Shown here piece after piece: positions 33,141-42,551 of a stretch of 64,000 nucleotides of DNA (the stretch's first letter is position 1; the number at the start of each line of letters is the position of its first letter). The notes beneath the pieces are model-generated. The model had not been told where the DNA came from, did not search any database, and worked only from the letters and a program-made list of their open reading frames with translations. Source of the DNA: an uncultured Porphyromonadaceae bacterium (lineage in GTDB: Bacteria; Bacteroidota; Bacteroidia; Bacteroidales; Muribaculaceae); NCBI GenBank assembly GCA_947175205.1, contig CAMWLS010000002.1:34050-98049 (forward strand), in the 5' to 3' direction. The position numbers were made by a program, and so were the translations under genes.

Positions 33141-33959
33141 ATGACACCCTTTGATTACCTCGCATTCCCGTTCTTCCGTCATGCTCTGGTGGGCGTGGTG
33201 CTCATCAGCATCTGTTCAGCCGTCATAGGGACATACGTCATCACACGCCGCCTGGTGGCCATAAGCGGAGGCATTACACACGCCTGCTTCGGCGGTCTGG
33301 GACTGGGTTACTACCTTGGCCTCAGTCCCCTGGCCATGGCCGGAGTCTTTGCCATAGGCGCCGGACTGGGCGTGGAGTGGATGTCAGCGCGCTTCCGTCT
33401 GCGTCAGGACTCTGCTATTGCCGTTATCTGGTCTGTGGGCATGGCTCTGGGCGTACTCTTTGTCTTCCTCACACCGGGATACGTCCCTGAGCTTAACTCC
33501 TTCCTCTTTGGAAACATCCTCACCATTACCTCCGCAGACCTCACGGCCTTCGCTGCGTTTGCTGTCATCATGGGGCTCTTTTTCATCTTACGCTTCCGCA
33601 CCATAGTCATCTGCGCCTTTGACCCTGACTTTGCCACCGTGGCCGGACTGCCCGTAAAATTCATTTCCTACGCCATGAGCATCCTGGTGGCACTGTGCAT
33701 TGTCCTCACCATCAAACTCGTGGGCGTGATGCTTCTGATGTCCATGTTCAGCCTTCCCATCCTCACCGCTGAGATTTTTTACCACCGTTACAGCTCCATA
33801 ATGACCGCATCCGTCATCATATCTCTGCTGTGCTGCGTCAGCGGTCTCCTGCTCAGCACCCTGGCTGACGTCCCCTGCTCAGCCATTATTGTCCTCATCA
33901 TGGCCGCCCTCTTTGCCGCATGCCGCCTCCTCCGCGCCCTCACACAACAATCAAGATAG
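33141..33959 (+). CDS. ABC-3 family metal transporter permease
   Basis: A 272-residue membrane protein with about eight helices, of the ZnuB/TroC class: FFRHALVGVVLISICSAVIG, ISGGITHACFGGLGLGYYLG, LFGNILTI and LVGVMLLMSMFSLP. It should form the channel of a zinc or manganese importer. No ATPase or binding-protein gene lies beside it, which is unusual; those are presumably elsewhere in the genome. Confidence 0.9.
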   Translation: MTPFDYLAFPFFRHALVGVVLISICSAVIGTYVITRRLVAISGGITHACFGGLGLGYYLGLSPLAMAGVFAIGAGLGVEWMSARFRLRQDSAIAVIWSVGMALGVLFVFLTPGYVPELNSFLFGNILTITSADLTAFAAFAVIMGLFFILRFRTIVICAFDPDFATVAGLPVKFISYAMSILVALCIVLTIKLVGVMLLMSMFSLPILTAEIFYHRYSSIMTASVIISLLCCVSGLLLSTLADVPCSAIIVLIMAALFAACRLLRALTQQSR

Positions 33960-34103
33960 CATGCTCAGAGATATGCCACTCCGGCTTTAACATCCATGGG
34001 GAACAGGCTCTTACGCATACGGTTTAAGCCGGGATTTTAACATTTCCGGAACTCCGTCCTCATTTTCACTGACTTACACCCGCATTTTTTGAAAAAAATT
34101 TTG

Positions 34104-34111
34104 TAAATTTG
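34104..34111 (+). promoter_or_regulatory. -7 box of pnp
   Basis: TAAATTTG followed by GC, about 85 bases before the start codon; the -33 box is not clear. Confidence 0.5.
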
Positions 34112-34196
34112 CGCTCTTAATGAGGGGCGCATGCACCCATATACATTCATTCTCCATAAGAAACTAAGTATCAATATATTATAATTAATTCATTTT

Positions 34197-36476
34197 ATGA
34201 ATCCAATAAAAAAAACCATCGAGCTGCCTGACGGTCGCACCATTACGCTGGAGACCGGGAAACTTGCAAAGCAAGCCGATGGAGCGGTAGAACTGCGTAT
34301 GGGCGGGACCATGCTCCTGGCCACCGTAGTATCGGCTAAAGAAGCCGGTGAGGGTGTTGACTTCATGCCCCTTCAAGTTGAGTACAAAGAGAAATTTTCT
34401 TCTGCCGGTCGTTTCCCCGGTGGCTTCCTCAAGCGCGAAGGACGCGCCAGCGATTACGAAATTCTGACTTCACGTCTGGTGGACCGCGTCCTCCGTCCCT
34501 TATTCCCTGATAATTACCATGCTGACACCTTTGTACACATTACCATGTACAGCTCTGACGGTGTTGACATGCCCGATGCTCTTGCCGGCCTCGCAGCTTC
34601 TGCAGCCCTGGCCGTGAGCGATATACCCTTCAACGGCCCCATCTCTGAGGTCCGCGTGGCCCGCATTGACGGCAAATTTGTTATAAACCCCACCTTTGAA
34701 CAGCTGGAAAAAGCTGACATGGAACTCATGGTAGGCGCCACTTATGACAACATCATGATGGTGGAAGGCGAGATGAACGAGGTTTCAGAGGCTGAACTTC
34801 TGGAAGCCCTCAAGACTGCCCACGAAGCCATCAAGGTACAGTGCATGGCTCAGGTGGAACTGGCCAAGGAAGCCGGCGCTGAAACCAAGCGCGAATACTG
34901 CCACGAAGTTAACGATGAAGAACTCCGCTATGACGTACGCCAGAAAACTTATGACAAGGCTTACGCCATTGCACGCACCGGTTGCGCTGACAAGCACTGG
35001 CGTGCTGAGCAGTTCAAGGCCGTATGCGATGAATACCTGGCTGCAATGCCTGAAGAAGAACGCGTAGAGAAAGAAGCCCTGGTAAAACGTTATTACCATG
35101 ACGTGGAAAAAGACGCCGTACGCCGCTGCATCCTTGATGAAGGCATACGTCTGGACGGCCGCAAGACCACCGAGATTCGCCCCATCTGGTGCGAGATTGA
35201 TTACCTCCCCGGACCTCACGGCTCCGCAGTCTTCACCCGTGGCGAGACTCAGTCACTCTCCACTGTCACCCTGGGTACAAAGCTGGATGAGAAAATCCTT
35301 GACGACGTCCTCAATCAGGGCCGCGAACGCTTCCTCCTCCACTACAACTTCCCTCCCTTCTCCACAGGTGAAGCCAAGGCTCAGCGTGGTGTAGGCCGCC
35401 GCGAAGTGGGTCACGGAAACCTCGCTCACCGTGCACTCAAGCGCATGCTCCCTGATAACTTCCCCTACACCTGCCGCGTGGTAAGTGACATCCTGGAATC
35501 CAACGGCTCATCATCCATGGCCACCGTATGCGCCGGCACCCTCGCCCTTCTGGACGCAGGTGTGAAGATGAAAAAGCCCGTCAGCGGTATTGCCATGGGA
35601 CTTATCACTGACACTGAAAGCCCCAAATACGCCATACTCTCTGACATCCTCGGAGATGAAGACCACCTGGGCGACATGGACTTCAAGGTTACAGGTACAC
35701 GTGACGGCATCACCGCCACACAGATGGATATAAAATGTGACGGCCTCAGCTACGAAATCCTGGAGCGCGCCCTTAACCAGGCTCGCGATGGCCGCCTACA
35801 CATCCTCAATATCATAAACCAGACCATCCCAGAACCCAGAGAGGACTACAAACCCCACGTACCTCGCATTGTCACCATGCTCATTCCCAAGGAGCTGATA
35901 GGTGCCGTAATTGGCCCGGGCGGAAAAGTAATCCAGGGTATTCAGGAAGCCAGCGGTGCGGTTGTCTCCATTGACGAGATTCCTGAAGGTGGACACATTG
36001 AAGTCGCTGCCACTAACAAGGCATCCATTGACAAGGCTCTGGAAATGATTAACGCCATTGTCCAGCTCCCTGAAGAAGGCGCCGTTTACAAAGGCACAGT
36101 ACGCTCCATCATGGACTTCGGAGCCTTTGTGGAATTCATGCCTAACCGTGACGGTCTCCTCCACATCAGCGAAATCTCATGGGAACGCCTGGAAGACATG
36201 GCCGCTTCAGGACTCAAAGAAGGCGATGAAGTGGAAGTCAAGCTCATTGAGATTGACAAGAAAACAGGCAAATTCCGCCTCTCCATGCGCGCGCTCCTGC
36301 CAAAGCCCGAAGGTTGGGTGGAGCCGCAGCGCACTCCCCGTGCTGACCGCCCGCGCCGCGATGGCGACCGTCCCCGCCGTGACGGTGACCGTCCCCGCCG
36401 CGATGGTGAGCGCCGCGACCGCGGTCCCCGCCGCGACCACCGCGACCCCAATCAGAACAACCAGAACAACGGCTAA
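34197..36476 (+). CDS. pnp: Polyribonucleotide nucleotidyltransferase with Arg-rich tail
   Basis: A 759-residue phosphorolytic exoribonuclease: two RNase PH domains (about 10-230 and 310-545), a KH domain with [12 protein letters not shown] (about 567-578) and an S1 domain ([17 protein letters not shown]). The last 45 residues are extra: tandem RPRRDGD units, then Arg/Asp and Asn/Gln-rich sequence, a likely disordered RNA-binding tail. It degrades mRNA in the cytoplasm. A terminator follows at 36569. Confidence 0.97.
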   Translation: MNPIKKTIELPDGRTITLETGKLAKQADGAVELRMGGTMLLATVVSAKEAGEGVDFMPLQVEYKEKFSSAGRFPGGFLKREGRASDYEILTSRLVDRVLRPLFPDNYHADTFVHITMYSSDGVDMPDALAGLAASAALAVSDIPFNGPISEVRVARIDGKFVINPTFEQLEKADMELMVGATYDNIMMVEGEMNEVSEAELLEALKTAHEAIKVQCMAQVELAKEAGAETKREYCHEVNDEELRYDVRQKTYDKAYAIARTGCADKHWRAEQFKAVCDEYLAAMPEEERVEKEALVKRYYHDVEKDAVRRCILDEGIRLDGRKTTEIRPIWCEIDYLPGPHGSAVFTRGETQSLSTVTLGTKLDEKILDDVLNQGRERFLLHYNFPPFSTGEAKAQRGVGRREVGHGNLAHRALKRMLPDNFPYTCRVVSDILESNGSSSMATVCAGTLALLDAGVKMKKPVSGIAMGLITDTESPKYAILSDILGDEDHLGDMDFKVTGTRDGITATQMDIKCDGLSYEILERALNQARDGRLHILNIINQTIPEPREDYKPHVPRIVTMLIPKELIGAVIGPGGKVIQGIQEASGAVVSIDEIPEGGHIEVAATNKASIDKALEMINAIVQLPEEGAVYKGTVRSIMDFGAFVEFMPNRDGLLHISEISWERLEDMAASGLKEGDEVEVKLIEIDKKTGKFRLSMRALLPKPEGWVEPQRTPRADRPRRDGDRPRRDGDRPRRDGERRDRGPRRDHRDPNQNNQNNG

Positions 36477-36568
36477 AAATCCATAACCCCAAAAGGTGTG
36501 CGAGGGCTCACCCCCTCCACCCCTAAAGACACAGGAGGGTATCACTCACCCCCCTCCCTGAAACACAA

Positions 36569-36604
36569 GAGGGAAGCACCACACCGGCGCTTCCCTCCGT
36601 TTTT
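36569..36604 (+). terminator. Rho-independent terminator of pnp
   Basis: GAGGGAAGC (36569-36577) pairs with GCTTCCCTC (36589-36597) and is followed by five T. Confidence 0.85.
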
Positions 36605-36640
36605 CTCTCCACACATCATAAAACTCTCTTCCCCATAAGC

Positions 36641-36694
36641 CGCATATCACGTATATGACGCATAAGACGCATATCACGTATAAGACGCATAAGA
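36641..36694. repeat. Two tandem 27-base repeats
   Basis: Two consecutive 27-base units (36641-36667, 36668-36694) differ at one position; each holds CATATCACGTATA and GACGCATAAGA. They lie between the pnp terminator and the end of a leftward gene. Period equals that of the repeat at 46527. Confidence 0.75.
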
Positions 36695-36707
36695 CGCCTC
36701 CCGGCTA

Positions 36708-37142
36708 TTACTCCATGCTTACACTGTCATCTGCATCCTCTATTACCGGTTCTTCCACTTCATCCTTCTCTCTTTGAAGGGGAGCATGACCGGAACTCAG
36801 TGCCTTATGAATACTCGCCCTCGCAGCCTCACCTCTCTTAATAAGATCAGTACTATTCCTTGTTTTTTCCTTCAAATCCTCCCCTATACTATCAATTATT
36901 TGTCTAAGCTTAGACTGCTTGACCATCGGCACTGTAAGTCCCCTTGGAACATGAGGTACTGAAACAGGCTTAGCCACATCTGTATTCACATTCGGTCCGG
37001 ATAATGAGCTCCCTCCGCTTGAAGAAGACTCCCAAGAGAAACCACCAAGGCAACCCCTGACAATAAACGCCAGAACCGCAAGCCCGGCAAAACCTCCTAT
37101 CTTAGTCCACCATTTACGCTTAGAACCATCATCATTCTGCAT
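36708..37142 (-). CDS. C-terminal part of a frameshifted membrane protein gene
   Basis: This frame gives 144 residues from its first ATG: a basic start, one membrane helix (IGGFAGLAVLAFIVRGCLGG), a Ser/Gly linker and a charged C-terminal helix. The frame is open farther upstream to about 37235, adding TTADDKKAADEERKAEQIR, which continues the sense of the preceding gene. It is therefore probably the second half of the gene whose first half is at 37097-37651, separated by a frameshift in an A7/T5 run at 37233-37244. Function unknown. Confidence 0.6.
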   Translation of the reverse strand: MQNDDGSKRKWWTKIGGFAGLAVLAFIVRGCLGGFSWESSSSGGSSLSGPNVNTDVAKPVSVPHVPRGLTVPMVKQSKLRQIIDSIGEDLKEKTRNSTDLIKRGEAARASIHKALSSGHAPLQREKDEVEEPVIEDADDSVSME

Positions 37143-37651
37143 ACTTGCAAAATTCCGGGCCCTCTCTTCGTTCCGTATTTGTTCCGCCTTGCGTTCCTCA
37201 TCTGCTGCCTTCTTATCATCAGCCGTAGTAAATTTTTAAAAAAATTCAGTTCTCCCTGATAAGGCTGCCTGAGCTTCTCCACAAGGATATCAGGAGTGTA
37301 ATTGTGCCCGGTCAGCGTCAGTACCATCTCACGCAGCACCGGCTGAGTTATAACACGCTCAGTGTCCCACCCCATGGACTCAGCGCTCTTGCGCCCCGTA
37401 CTTATGCAGTACACTACACCCGCAAAGTCCCGGTAATTACACTCCACTATATCATCATCCAGGGCCTCCAATGCAACATCCCGCAGTGACAGGTCACCTT
37501 CAGGATAGACCCTCACATCCTGCCAGGTGAAAGGCACATAACCCTTACCTCTGTCATGTACACGCAACATTTCCTGAAACAGGCAGATTATCTTTGAGGT
37601 AAGTTCTTCAGAAGGCAGGCTGTTTAAACCCTTAAGCATTTTGTAATCCAT
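37097..37651 (-). CDS. N-terminal part of a frameshifted membrane protein gene
   Basis: The first about 138 residues look like a genuine folded domain (SLRDVALEALDDDIVECNYR, TGHNYTPDILVEKLRQPYQG). After GELNFFK the frame runs into Arg/Met-rich out-of-phase sequence, while the -1 frame continues with a charged helix, a membrane helix and a tail. A one-base loss in the homopolymer at 37233-37244 explains this. Together the halves would make about 310 residues. I do not recognise the family. A minus-strand -7 box TAAATTTG lies at 37696-37703. Confidence 0.6.
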   Translation of the reverse strand: MDYKMLKGLNSLPSEELTSKIICLFQEMLRVHDRGKGYVPFTWQDVRVYPEGDLSLRDVALEALDDDIVECNYRDFAGVVYCISTGRKSAESMGWDTERVITQPVLREMVLTLTGHNYTPDILVEKLRQPYQGELNFFKNLLRLMIRRQQMRNARRNKYGTKRGPGILQVCRMMMVLSVNGGLR

Positions 37652-37863
37652 GATAATAGAAAAATCATATTAGGGAACTATTTTTCCTTCTGCCACAAAT
37701 TTAATACTATTTTGACACGCTATTTCTTAAAATTTGTTAACACTTGTCAACCCCCGGCCTTAACAAATATTTGGGAACGGGCTCTAATACTATTTTGAAC
37801 ACACTGTTCCTTAATATTTGTTAACATCAGAGTCTCAAATCTCTGAGCACCTTTACTTTTTCA

Positions 37864-37871
37864 TACCTTTG
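37864..37871 (+). promoter_or_regulatory. -7 box of the glycosyltransferase pair
   Basis: TACCTTTG, about 30 bases before ATG 37902; it excludes the earlier in-frame ATG at 37818 as the start. Confidence 0.65.
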
Positions 37872-37901
37872 CAAAAACAACAGCACAGGCTTAAATCATA
37901 C

Positions 37902-38990
37902 ATGAAAGTTTTATACGACAGTACCACTTTCTCTTCTCAGGTGTTCGGAGGCATTTCACACTATTTTGTGGAGCTGATGAACCATCTCCCCCATAATTGG
38001 CAGTATGATCTCACCGTAAAGGCAAGTGAGAATGAATATCTCCCCCTGCTCCGGCCGCGACCCCGCGTATTGTCACTCCGTCATGTGCCGGAGCACAAGA
38101 AACTGTACAACTTTATTAATCGCTTTGCTGACCGCGCGGCACTGAAAGCTGACGCTTTTGACATCTTCCATCCCACTGATTACCGTGACTACTTCTTCCG
38201 CTACCTCAAGCGCCCTTACGTCATCACGGTTCATGACATGCAGTTTCTGGACTACGTGGACCGCGGCATCTTCAGCCCTGAATACGGTGAGGTGATAAAG
38301 CGCGTCATTCTCAACGCCCGCGGTATCATTGCCATCAGCAACACCACGCGTGAGAATCTCCTCAACTCCCTGGATGTAAACCCTGACCGCGTCAGCGTGG
38401 TTTACCACGGCTTTCAGGCTGAACCCATTGTCAGCACCCGCGCGCGCTGGCTCCCGTCCAAGTATATCCTATACGTGGGACAGCGCTCTGACTATAAAAA
38501 TTTCTCCACCTTCTTTGAGGCCTTCAAGCGCATGGCACATAAGGACCCTGACCTTAACCTGGTCTGCACCGGTAAGCCTTTCACCCCGGCGGAAAAGGAT
38601 ACCATTGCACGCGCAGGTCTCATGAGCCGCGTTCATCACCGGCTTGTACGTCAGCATGACATGCACATGTTATATGCCCATGCCGCCTGTTTTGTCTTCC
38701 CCAGCCGTATGGAGGGCTTTGGGATGCCGGTACTGGAAGCTTACGCCGCCGGCTGTCCCGTGGCTCTGAGTAATGCCAGCTGCCTGCCGGAAATTGGCGG
38801 TAACGGCGCGCTGTACTTCCATCCTGGTGACCCTGACCAGATGGTGCGCACCATCACAGCCCTGGTATATGACCCCTCTGTAAACATACCCATTCGCCAG
38901 GAAGCAAGAAGAAGACTCAGACAGTTCTCATGGGAAAAATGCGGCCGTGAGACAGCTCAGGTGTATGAAAAGACTCTGGGCTCTCTTTAA
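37902..38990 (+). CDS. Family 4 glycosyltransferase
   Basis: A 362-residue GT-B enzyme: N-terminal STTFSSQVFGGISHYFVEL, then VYHGF, YILYVGQRSDYKNFSTFFEA and the donor-site motif FPSRMEGFGMPVLEAYAAGC with E-x7-E. It resembles mannosyl- or other hexosyltransferases of surface glycan synthesis. Followed after 22 bases by a family 2 enzyme, probably one operon. Confidence 0.92.
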   Translation: MKVLYDSTTFSSQVFGGISHYFVELMNHLPHNWQYDLTVKASENEYLPLLRPRPRVLSLRHVPEHKKLYNFINRFADRAALKADAFDIFHPTDYRDYFFRYLKRPYVITVHDMQFLDYVDRGIFSPEYGEVIKRVILNARGIIAISNTTRENLLNSLDVNPDRVSVVYHGFQAEPIVSTRARWLPSKYILYVGQRSDYKNFSTFFEAFKRMAHKDPDLNLVCTGKPFTPAEKDTIARAGLMSRVHHRLVRQHDMHMLYAHAACFVFPSRMEGFGMPVLEAYAAGCPVALSNASCLPEIGGNGALYFHPGDPDQMVRTITALVYDPSVNIPIRQEARRRLRQFSWEKCGRETAQVYEKTLGSL

Positions 38991-39012
38991 CACACCGTGC
39001 CCCATCTGAATT

Positions 39013-39753
39013 ATGCAGAAAAGTCCTCTGATAAGCGTTATCACAGTGTGCCGCAACGCCGCTGATGCACTGGAGCGCACCATCAGCTCTGTCATCTCAC
39101 AGACCTTTGATGATTTTGAATTCATAATTGTGGACGGAGCCTCCACTGACTCCACTCCGCAAATTCTTGAGAAGTACAGCGGCTCAGTTAACCGTATAAT
39201 CTCTGAGCCGGACCACGGCATTTATGACGCCATGAACAAGGGCGTGAACGCAGCCACAGGCCGCTGGGTTATATTCATGAATGCCGCTGACACCTTTGCA
39301 GCCCCTGACACCATGCAGCGCCTGGCCGCTGAAGCCATGGCCGCCCCTGATGACACTGACGTCATTTACGGCAATGTCCTCAAGAAAGGCCCGGACGCGC
39401 AGCCCGTTCTGAAAGAAGCTGAACCGCCCCACCGCTCACACCGCATGTTTTTCTGCCACCAGAGCGCTCTCACACGCCGCAGCGCCCTGCTCACACACCC
39501 CTTTGACCTCAGACACCCGCTCTCCGCTGACTTCCGGCTGTACCGCCTTCTGCTGGCTGACGGACGCGGTTTCAGAAAGGTAAACTTCCCCGTGGCCGTT
39601 TTTGACACCACAGGCGTCTCCAACAGCCGCCGCTCAGCAGGTCTGGCTGACAACATCAGCGTAATAATGGAGCTGGACGGACTCCGGGCCGGGCTCCCTC
39701 ACCTGATGCACCTTATTCCGCCCTATCTCATCTGCCGCTTACGCGGGAAATAA
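39013..39753 (+). CDS. Family 2 glycosyltransferase
   Basis: A 246-residue GT-A enzyme opening ISVITVCRNAADALERTISS with FIIVDGASTDST and SEPDHGIYDAMNKG, the pattern of bacterial surface-glycan GT2 enzymes; FMNAADTF replaces the more usual DxD with an Asn-Ala-Ala-Asp version. Second gene after the family 4 enzyme. It converges on the leftward cluster that ends at 39790. Confidence 0.9.
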   Translation: MQKSPLISVITVCRNAADALERTISSVISQTFDDFEFIIVDGASTDSTPQILEKYSGSVNRIISEPDHGIYDAMNKGVNAATGRWVIFMNAADTFAAPDTMQRLAAEAMAAPDDTDVIYGNVLKKGPDAQPVLKEAEPPHRSHRMFFCHQSALTRRSALLTHPFDLRHPLSADFRLYRLLLADGRGFRKVNFPVAVFDTTGVSNSRRSAGLADNISVIMELDGLRAGLPHLMHLIPPYLICRLRGK

Positions 39754-39789
39754 AAGCCAGCTAATTCCTGGGGACAGGTCCTAAGCGCT

Positions 39790-40566
39790 TTACCGCGGCA
39801 TGTGGCGGTAGCCGTAAATCATCTCCCTCAAAGCCCTCATCCGTCCTCCCCGGCATCTGAGTGAATACAACGCCATCCGTGGCCATCCGCCCACCCCGTG
39901 CATCATCCTCAGCACCGCACCGCGGCTCCGCAGCACACCTTTGTCATCAGGGCGCCGCTGTTCAGTACTCTGCCCGCGGTGCGTACCCGTTTCTATTCCG
40001 CTGTACACCCCGTTAAGGCCACAGACCCTCAAAGCCTTATACACAAAAACGTCATCTTCTCCTGACGTAAATTCCGGTGCCCCCAGCCCAAACCGCTCAT
40101 CAAAACGCAGTCCTGCTCCCCGTACCGCCTCCGTGCGGAATGAGATTTCCACACTCGCCGGATAATATCCGCGCACACGTGGCTGTAAAACCCTTCCGGC
40201 CTCAGGATAACGCCTGTTACCCAACCCGCCGCAACGTACAGCCACTAACTCCGCCCGGGGATGACTCGCATAAAAATTTATCAGCTCACGCAAGCCGGCC
40301 GCTGAATAGTCCACATCATCGTCAGCTATAAGAGCCAGCGGTGCCGCGGCCTTTTCAATGGCGTGGTTTCGGTTCAAGCTCAGTCCTGAGTCTTCATAAC
40401 GGTAAATTTCCACATCCTCCCGCTGCAGAATCTCAGGCACGGCATCATCACAGTTCTGAAGGCACACCACATAGCGTACCCCCGGAACCTCAGGAAGTAC
40501 TGATGCGCTCACCCTGCGCAGCCCCGCGCTCCCGTAACCGGCTATAAGTACATCTAAAAGTCTCAT
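39790..40566 (-). CDS. Family 2-like glycosyltransferase
   Basis: A 258-residue GT-A-fold enzyme with VVCLQNCDDA, SLNRNHAIEKAAAPLALIADDDVDY (acidic ADDDVD metal site) and GEDDVFVYKALRVCGLNGVY. It is the last gene of a leftward run purD - membrane protein - pdxB - this gene, overlapping pdxB by 4 bases. Its link with B6 synthesis is probably only transcriptional. Confidence 0.82.
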   Translation of the reverse strand: MRLLDVLIAGYGSAGLRRVSASVLPEVPGVRYVVCLQNCDDAVPEILQREDVEIYRYEDSGLSLNRNHAIEKAAAPLALIADDDVDYSAAGLRELINFYASHPRAELVAVRCGGLGNRRYPEAGRVLQPRVRGYYPASVEISFRTEAVRGAGLRFDERFGLGAPEFTSGEDDVFVYKALRVCGLNGVYSGIETGTHRGQSTEQRRPDDKGVLRSRGAVLRMMHGVGGWPRMALYSLRCRGGRMRALREMIYGYRHMPR

Positions 40567-41582
40567 TCGTGACGGAATCTATAATGGTTACGCAAAGCCT
40601 CAAAGGCATCCGGAGCACCCTTCAGCGCCGCGCTGTCAGCCGCAATATCATAAAGTTCCGGGAAACTGCTGAAAGGATATTCATCCCGCGGACCCCCCGG
40701 AATCTCAAAAGGGAAACTCAGCGGCGGTAGCTGGAAATGCCCAGCCACGGCGTTAAGCGCTCCTGCCGTGGCTCTGAGCTTACCTTCCAGCGAATATCCG
40801 GCTATATGCGGCGTGGCTATGTCACTAAGCCTCAACAGGCGCTTCCCGGGCTGCGGCTCAGTCTCCCAGCAGTCCGTCACCGCCCCGGAAACCTTCCCGC
40901 TCACCAAAGCGTCACACAGCGCCTCCTCATCCACCACACCGCCGCGGGCGGCGTTTATTATTACGGGCCGGTGCTGCACGCTGTCCAGCCACTCTGCATC
41001 CGCCAGATGCCGGGTGGCATACTTGCCATCGTCAGTGAGCGGCGTATGAAAGCTGATGACATCACACTCGGCAGCCACCGTTGACATGTCACTCCACTCT
41101 CCGCGCTCACCTGCAGCCTGACGCGGAGGGTCCACCATCAGCACTCTCATACCGTTCTTGCGGGCATAATCCACCACCAGAGAGCCCACATGGCCCACGC
41201 CCACCACGCCCAGCGTGTTGAGGTCATGACCTTTCTCCCGCAGGTACGCCAGGGCAGACATAACATACTGGGCCACCGCAGGCGCATTGCATCCGGGTAC
41301 ATTCCGTACCGTTATCCCGGCCCGCCCGCAGTAAGCACTGTCTATATGGTCCACACCTATCGTGGCCGTTGCCACCAGGCTGCAATCCGTATCTGACAGC
41401 AGGGCGCTGTCACAGCGGGTACGCGTGCGTGTCACCAGCGCGTCCGCATCTCTCATTACAGCATTTGTGATTTGTTCAGCAGGCAGATAGCTTACCTGAC
41501 AGTACGGCTCCAGCACCCCGCGCGCAAACGGGATGTTCTCCTCAACCACCACACGCGGCCCGGTTTTCACAGAAGTACCCAT
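40563..41582 (-). CDS. pdxB: Erythronate-4-phosphate dehydrogenase
   Basis: A 339-residue D-2-hydroxyacid dehydrogenase. TATIGVDHID, NVPGCNAPAVAQYVMSAL, the NAD loop VGVGHVGSLVVDYAR and the catalytic HTPLT / NAARGGVVDEEAL / PHIAGYSLEGK segments match PdxB, which oxidises 4-phosphoerythronate in pyridoxal phosphate synthesis. ATG 41582 keeps a 16-base overlap with the upstream gene; ATG 41618 would overlap by 52 bases. PdxA is also in this window. Confidence 0.93.
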   Translation of the reverse strand: MGTSVKTGPRVVVEENIPFARGVLEPYCQVSYLPAEQITNAVMRDADALVTRTRTRCDSALLSDTDCSLVATATIGVDHIDSAYCGRAGITVRNVPGCNAPAVAQYVMSALAYLREKGHDLNTLGVVGVGHVGSLVVDYARKNGMRVLMVDPPRQAAGERGEWSDMSTVAAECDVISFHTPLTDDGKYATRHLADAEWLDSVQHRPVIINAARGGVVDEEALCDALVSGKVSGAVTDCWETEPQPGKRLLRLSDIATPHIAGYSLEGKLRATAGALNAVAGHFQLPPLSFPFEIPGGPRDEYPFSSFPELYDIAADSAALKGAPDAFEALRNHYRFRHE

Positions 41583-42544
41583 ATGTAAAAAGCAGCATAC
41601 ACCGTCATAATGGTCCACACGGTGATATATGATTTCTCAGTGTTGTGAATACTCATGAAGCGGGCCATTATCAGCGCGGCACACACATTAAGCACCTGCA
41701 GATAGCTTATAAAGTTGGTGTAATCCACGCATATGGCCAGCATGGTGACTATGGTTACCACACTCAGCAGACCGTTATTGGCACGGCTGTGCGCGTTATA
41801 TGCCAGCACCTTGAAAAACGTTCCCACCAGCGCCACCACGGTCATAAGTACCGTAAATGCCGTAATGGTCAGAAGCTGAACCATATCAGTGAAGTCTATC
41901 ACACCAAAGATGGTGGTAATCTCAGGAAGATGAACTCCCGCCGGGGTTGCCACGCCAAGCCCAAAGGCCAGCCACCACGGTGTAATGACCCCTAACGCCA
42001 TGGCCACACACGCACGGGCGGTGAGTATGCGCATCTGCAGGCAGCCTAAGATAAACACGGGGATATACACCATGAAGGCATACTGCACCGTAGCTCCAGC
42101 TGAAAGCAGAAAAAACACCGCAAAGACATTGCGCACATCTCCCGGACGCCGGTAACAGTGCATCAGCAGACCCATACACCCCAGCACGGTAAGACACAGT
42201 ATAGGCCCGCTGTAAAGCTGCACCATCAGCTGTGGCGTTCCCAAGGTCATGAAGCAGTACAGAGGCACATACAGCAGCGTAGCGCTGCGCAGCAGGTTAT
42301 AGGCCCGGCACAGCATCACCATGCCGCCCATAATAATTATGTTCAGTGTCAGTGAACTCAGCAGCTCCGACACACGGGAGTCCAGCCACTCATTGGGTGA
42401 CGGGAAGACAAACCCCTTGTCACCTGATATATCCAGCCATACACCATGACCATATGCCACCCATGCCGCTGCCAGAAAAACTGTCAGCGCCGGAAGCAGG
42501 GCCGCCCTTGAGTGGCAGAGTCGCGTTATGCCTGAATGGTTCAC
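41567..42544 (-). CDS. Polytopic membrane protein of unknown function
   Basis: A 325-residue protein with about nine hydrophobic helices and short loops (LLPALTVFLAAAWVAYGHG, LNIIIMGGMVMLCRAYNLL, LGVITPWWLAFGLGVATP). The length and layout resemble DUF6427-like Bacteroidota membrane proteins, but I am not sure. It lies 7 bases after purD and overlaps pdxB, so it belongs to that leftward operon. Confidence 0.75.
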   Translation of the reverse strand: MNHSGITRLCHSRAALLPALTVFLAAAWVAYGHGVWLDISGDKGFVFPSPNEWLDSRVSELLSSLTLNIIIMGGMVMLCRAYNLLRSATLLYVPLYCFMTLGTPQLMVQLYSGPILCLTVLGCMGLLMHCYRRPGDVRNVFAVFFLLSAGATVQYAFMVYIPVFILGCLQMRILTARACVAMALGVITPWWLAFGLGVATPAGVHLPEITTIFGVIDFTDMVQLLTITAFTVLMTVVALVGTFFKVLAYNAHSRANNGLLSVVTIVTMLAICVDYTNFISYLQVLNVCAALIMARFMSIHNTEKSYITVWTIMTVYAAFYIWVLL

Positions 42545-42551
42545 AGTCTTA

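Noticed and set aside
36086..36545. Arg/Gly/Val-rich antisense frames at the end of pnp
   Set aside because: They mirror the repeated Arg-rich tail of PNPase and are low-complexity by-products.
36641..36694. CRISPR-like repeat
   Set aside because: The units are directly adjacent, with no spacers and only two copies.
37233..37250. Programmed -1 ribosomal frameshift
   Set aside because: No slippery heptamer is in the correct phase and a slip on the T run leads directly to a stop; a mutation or tract-length change is simpler.
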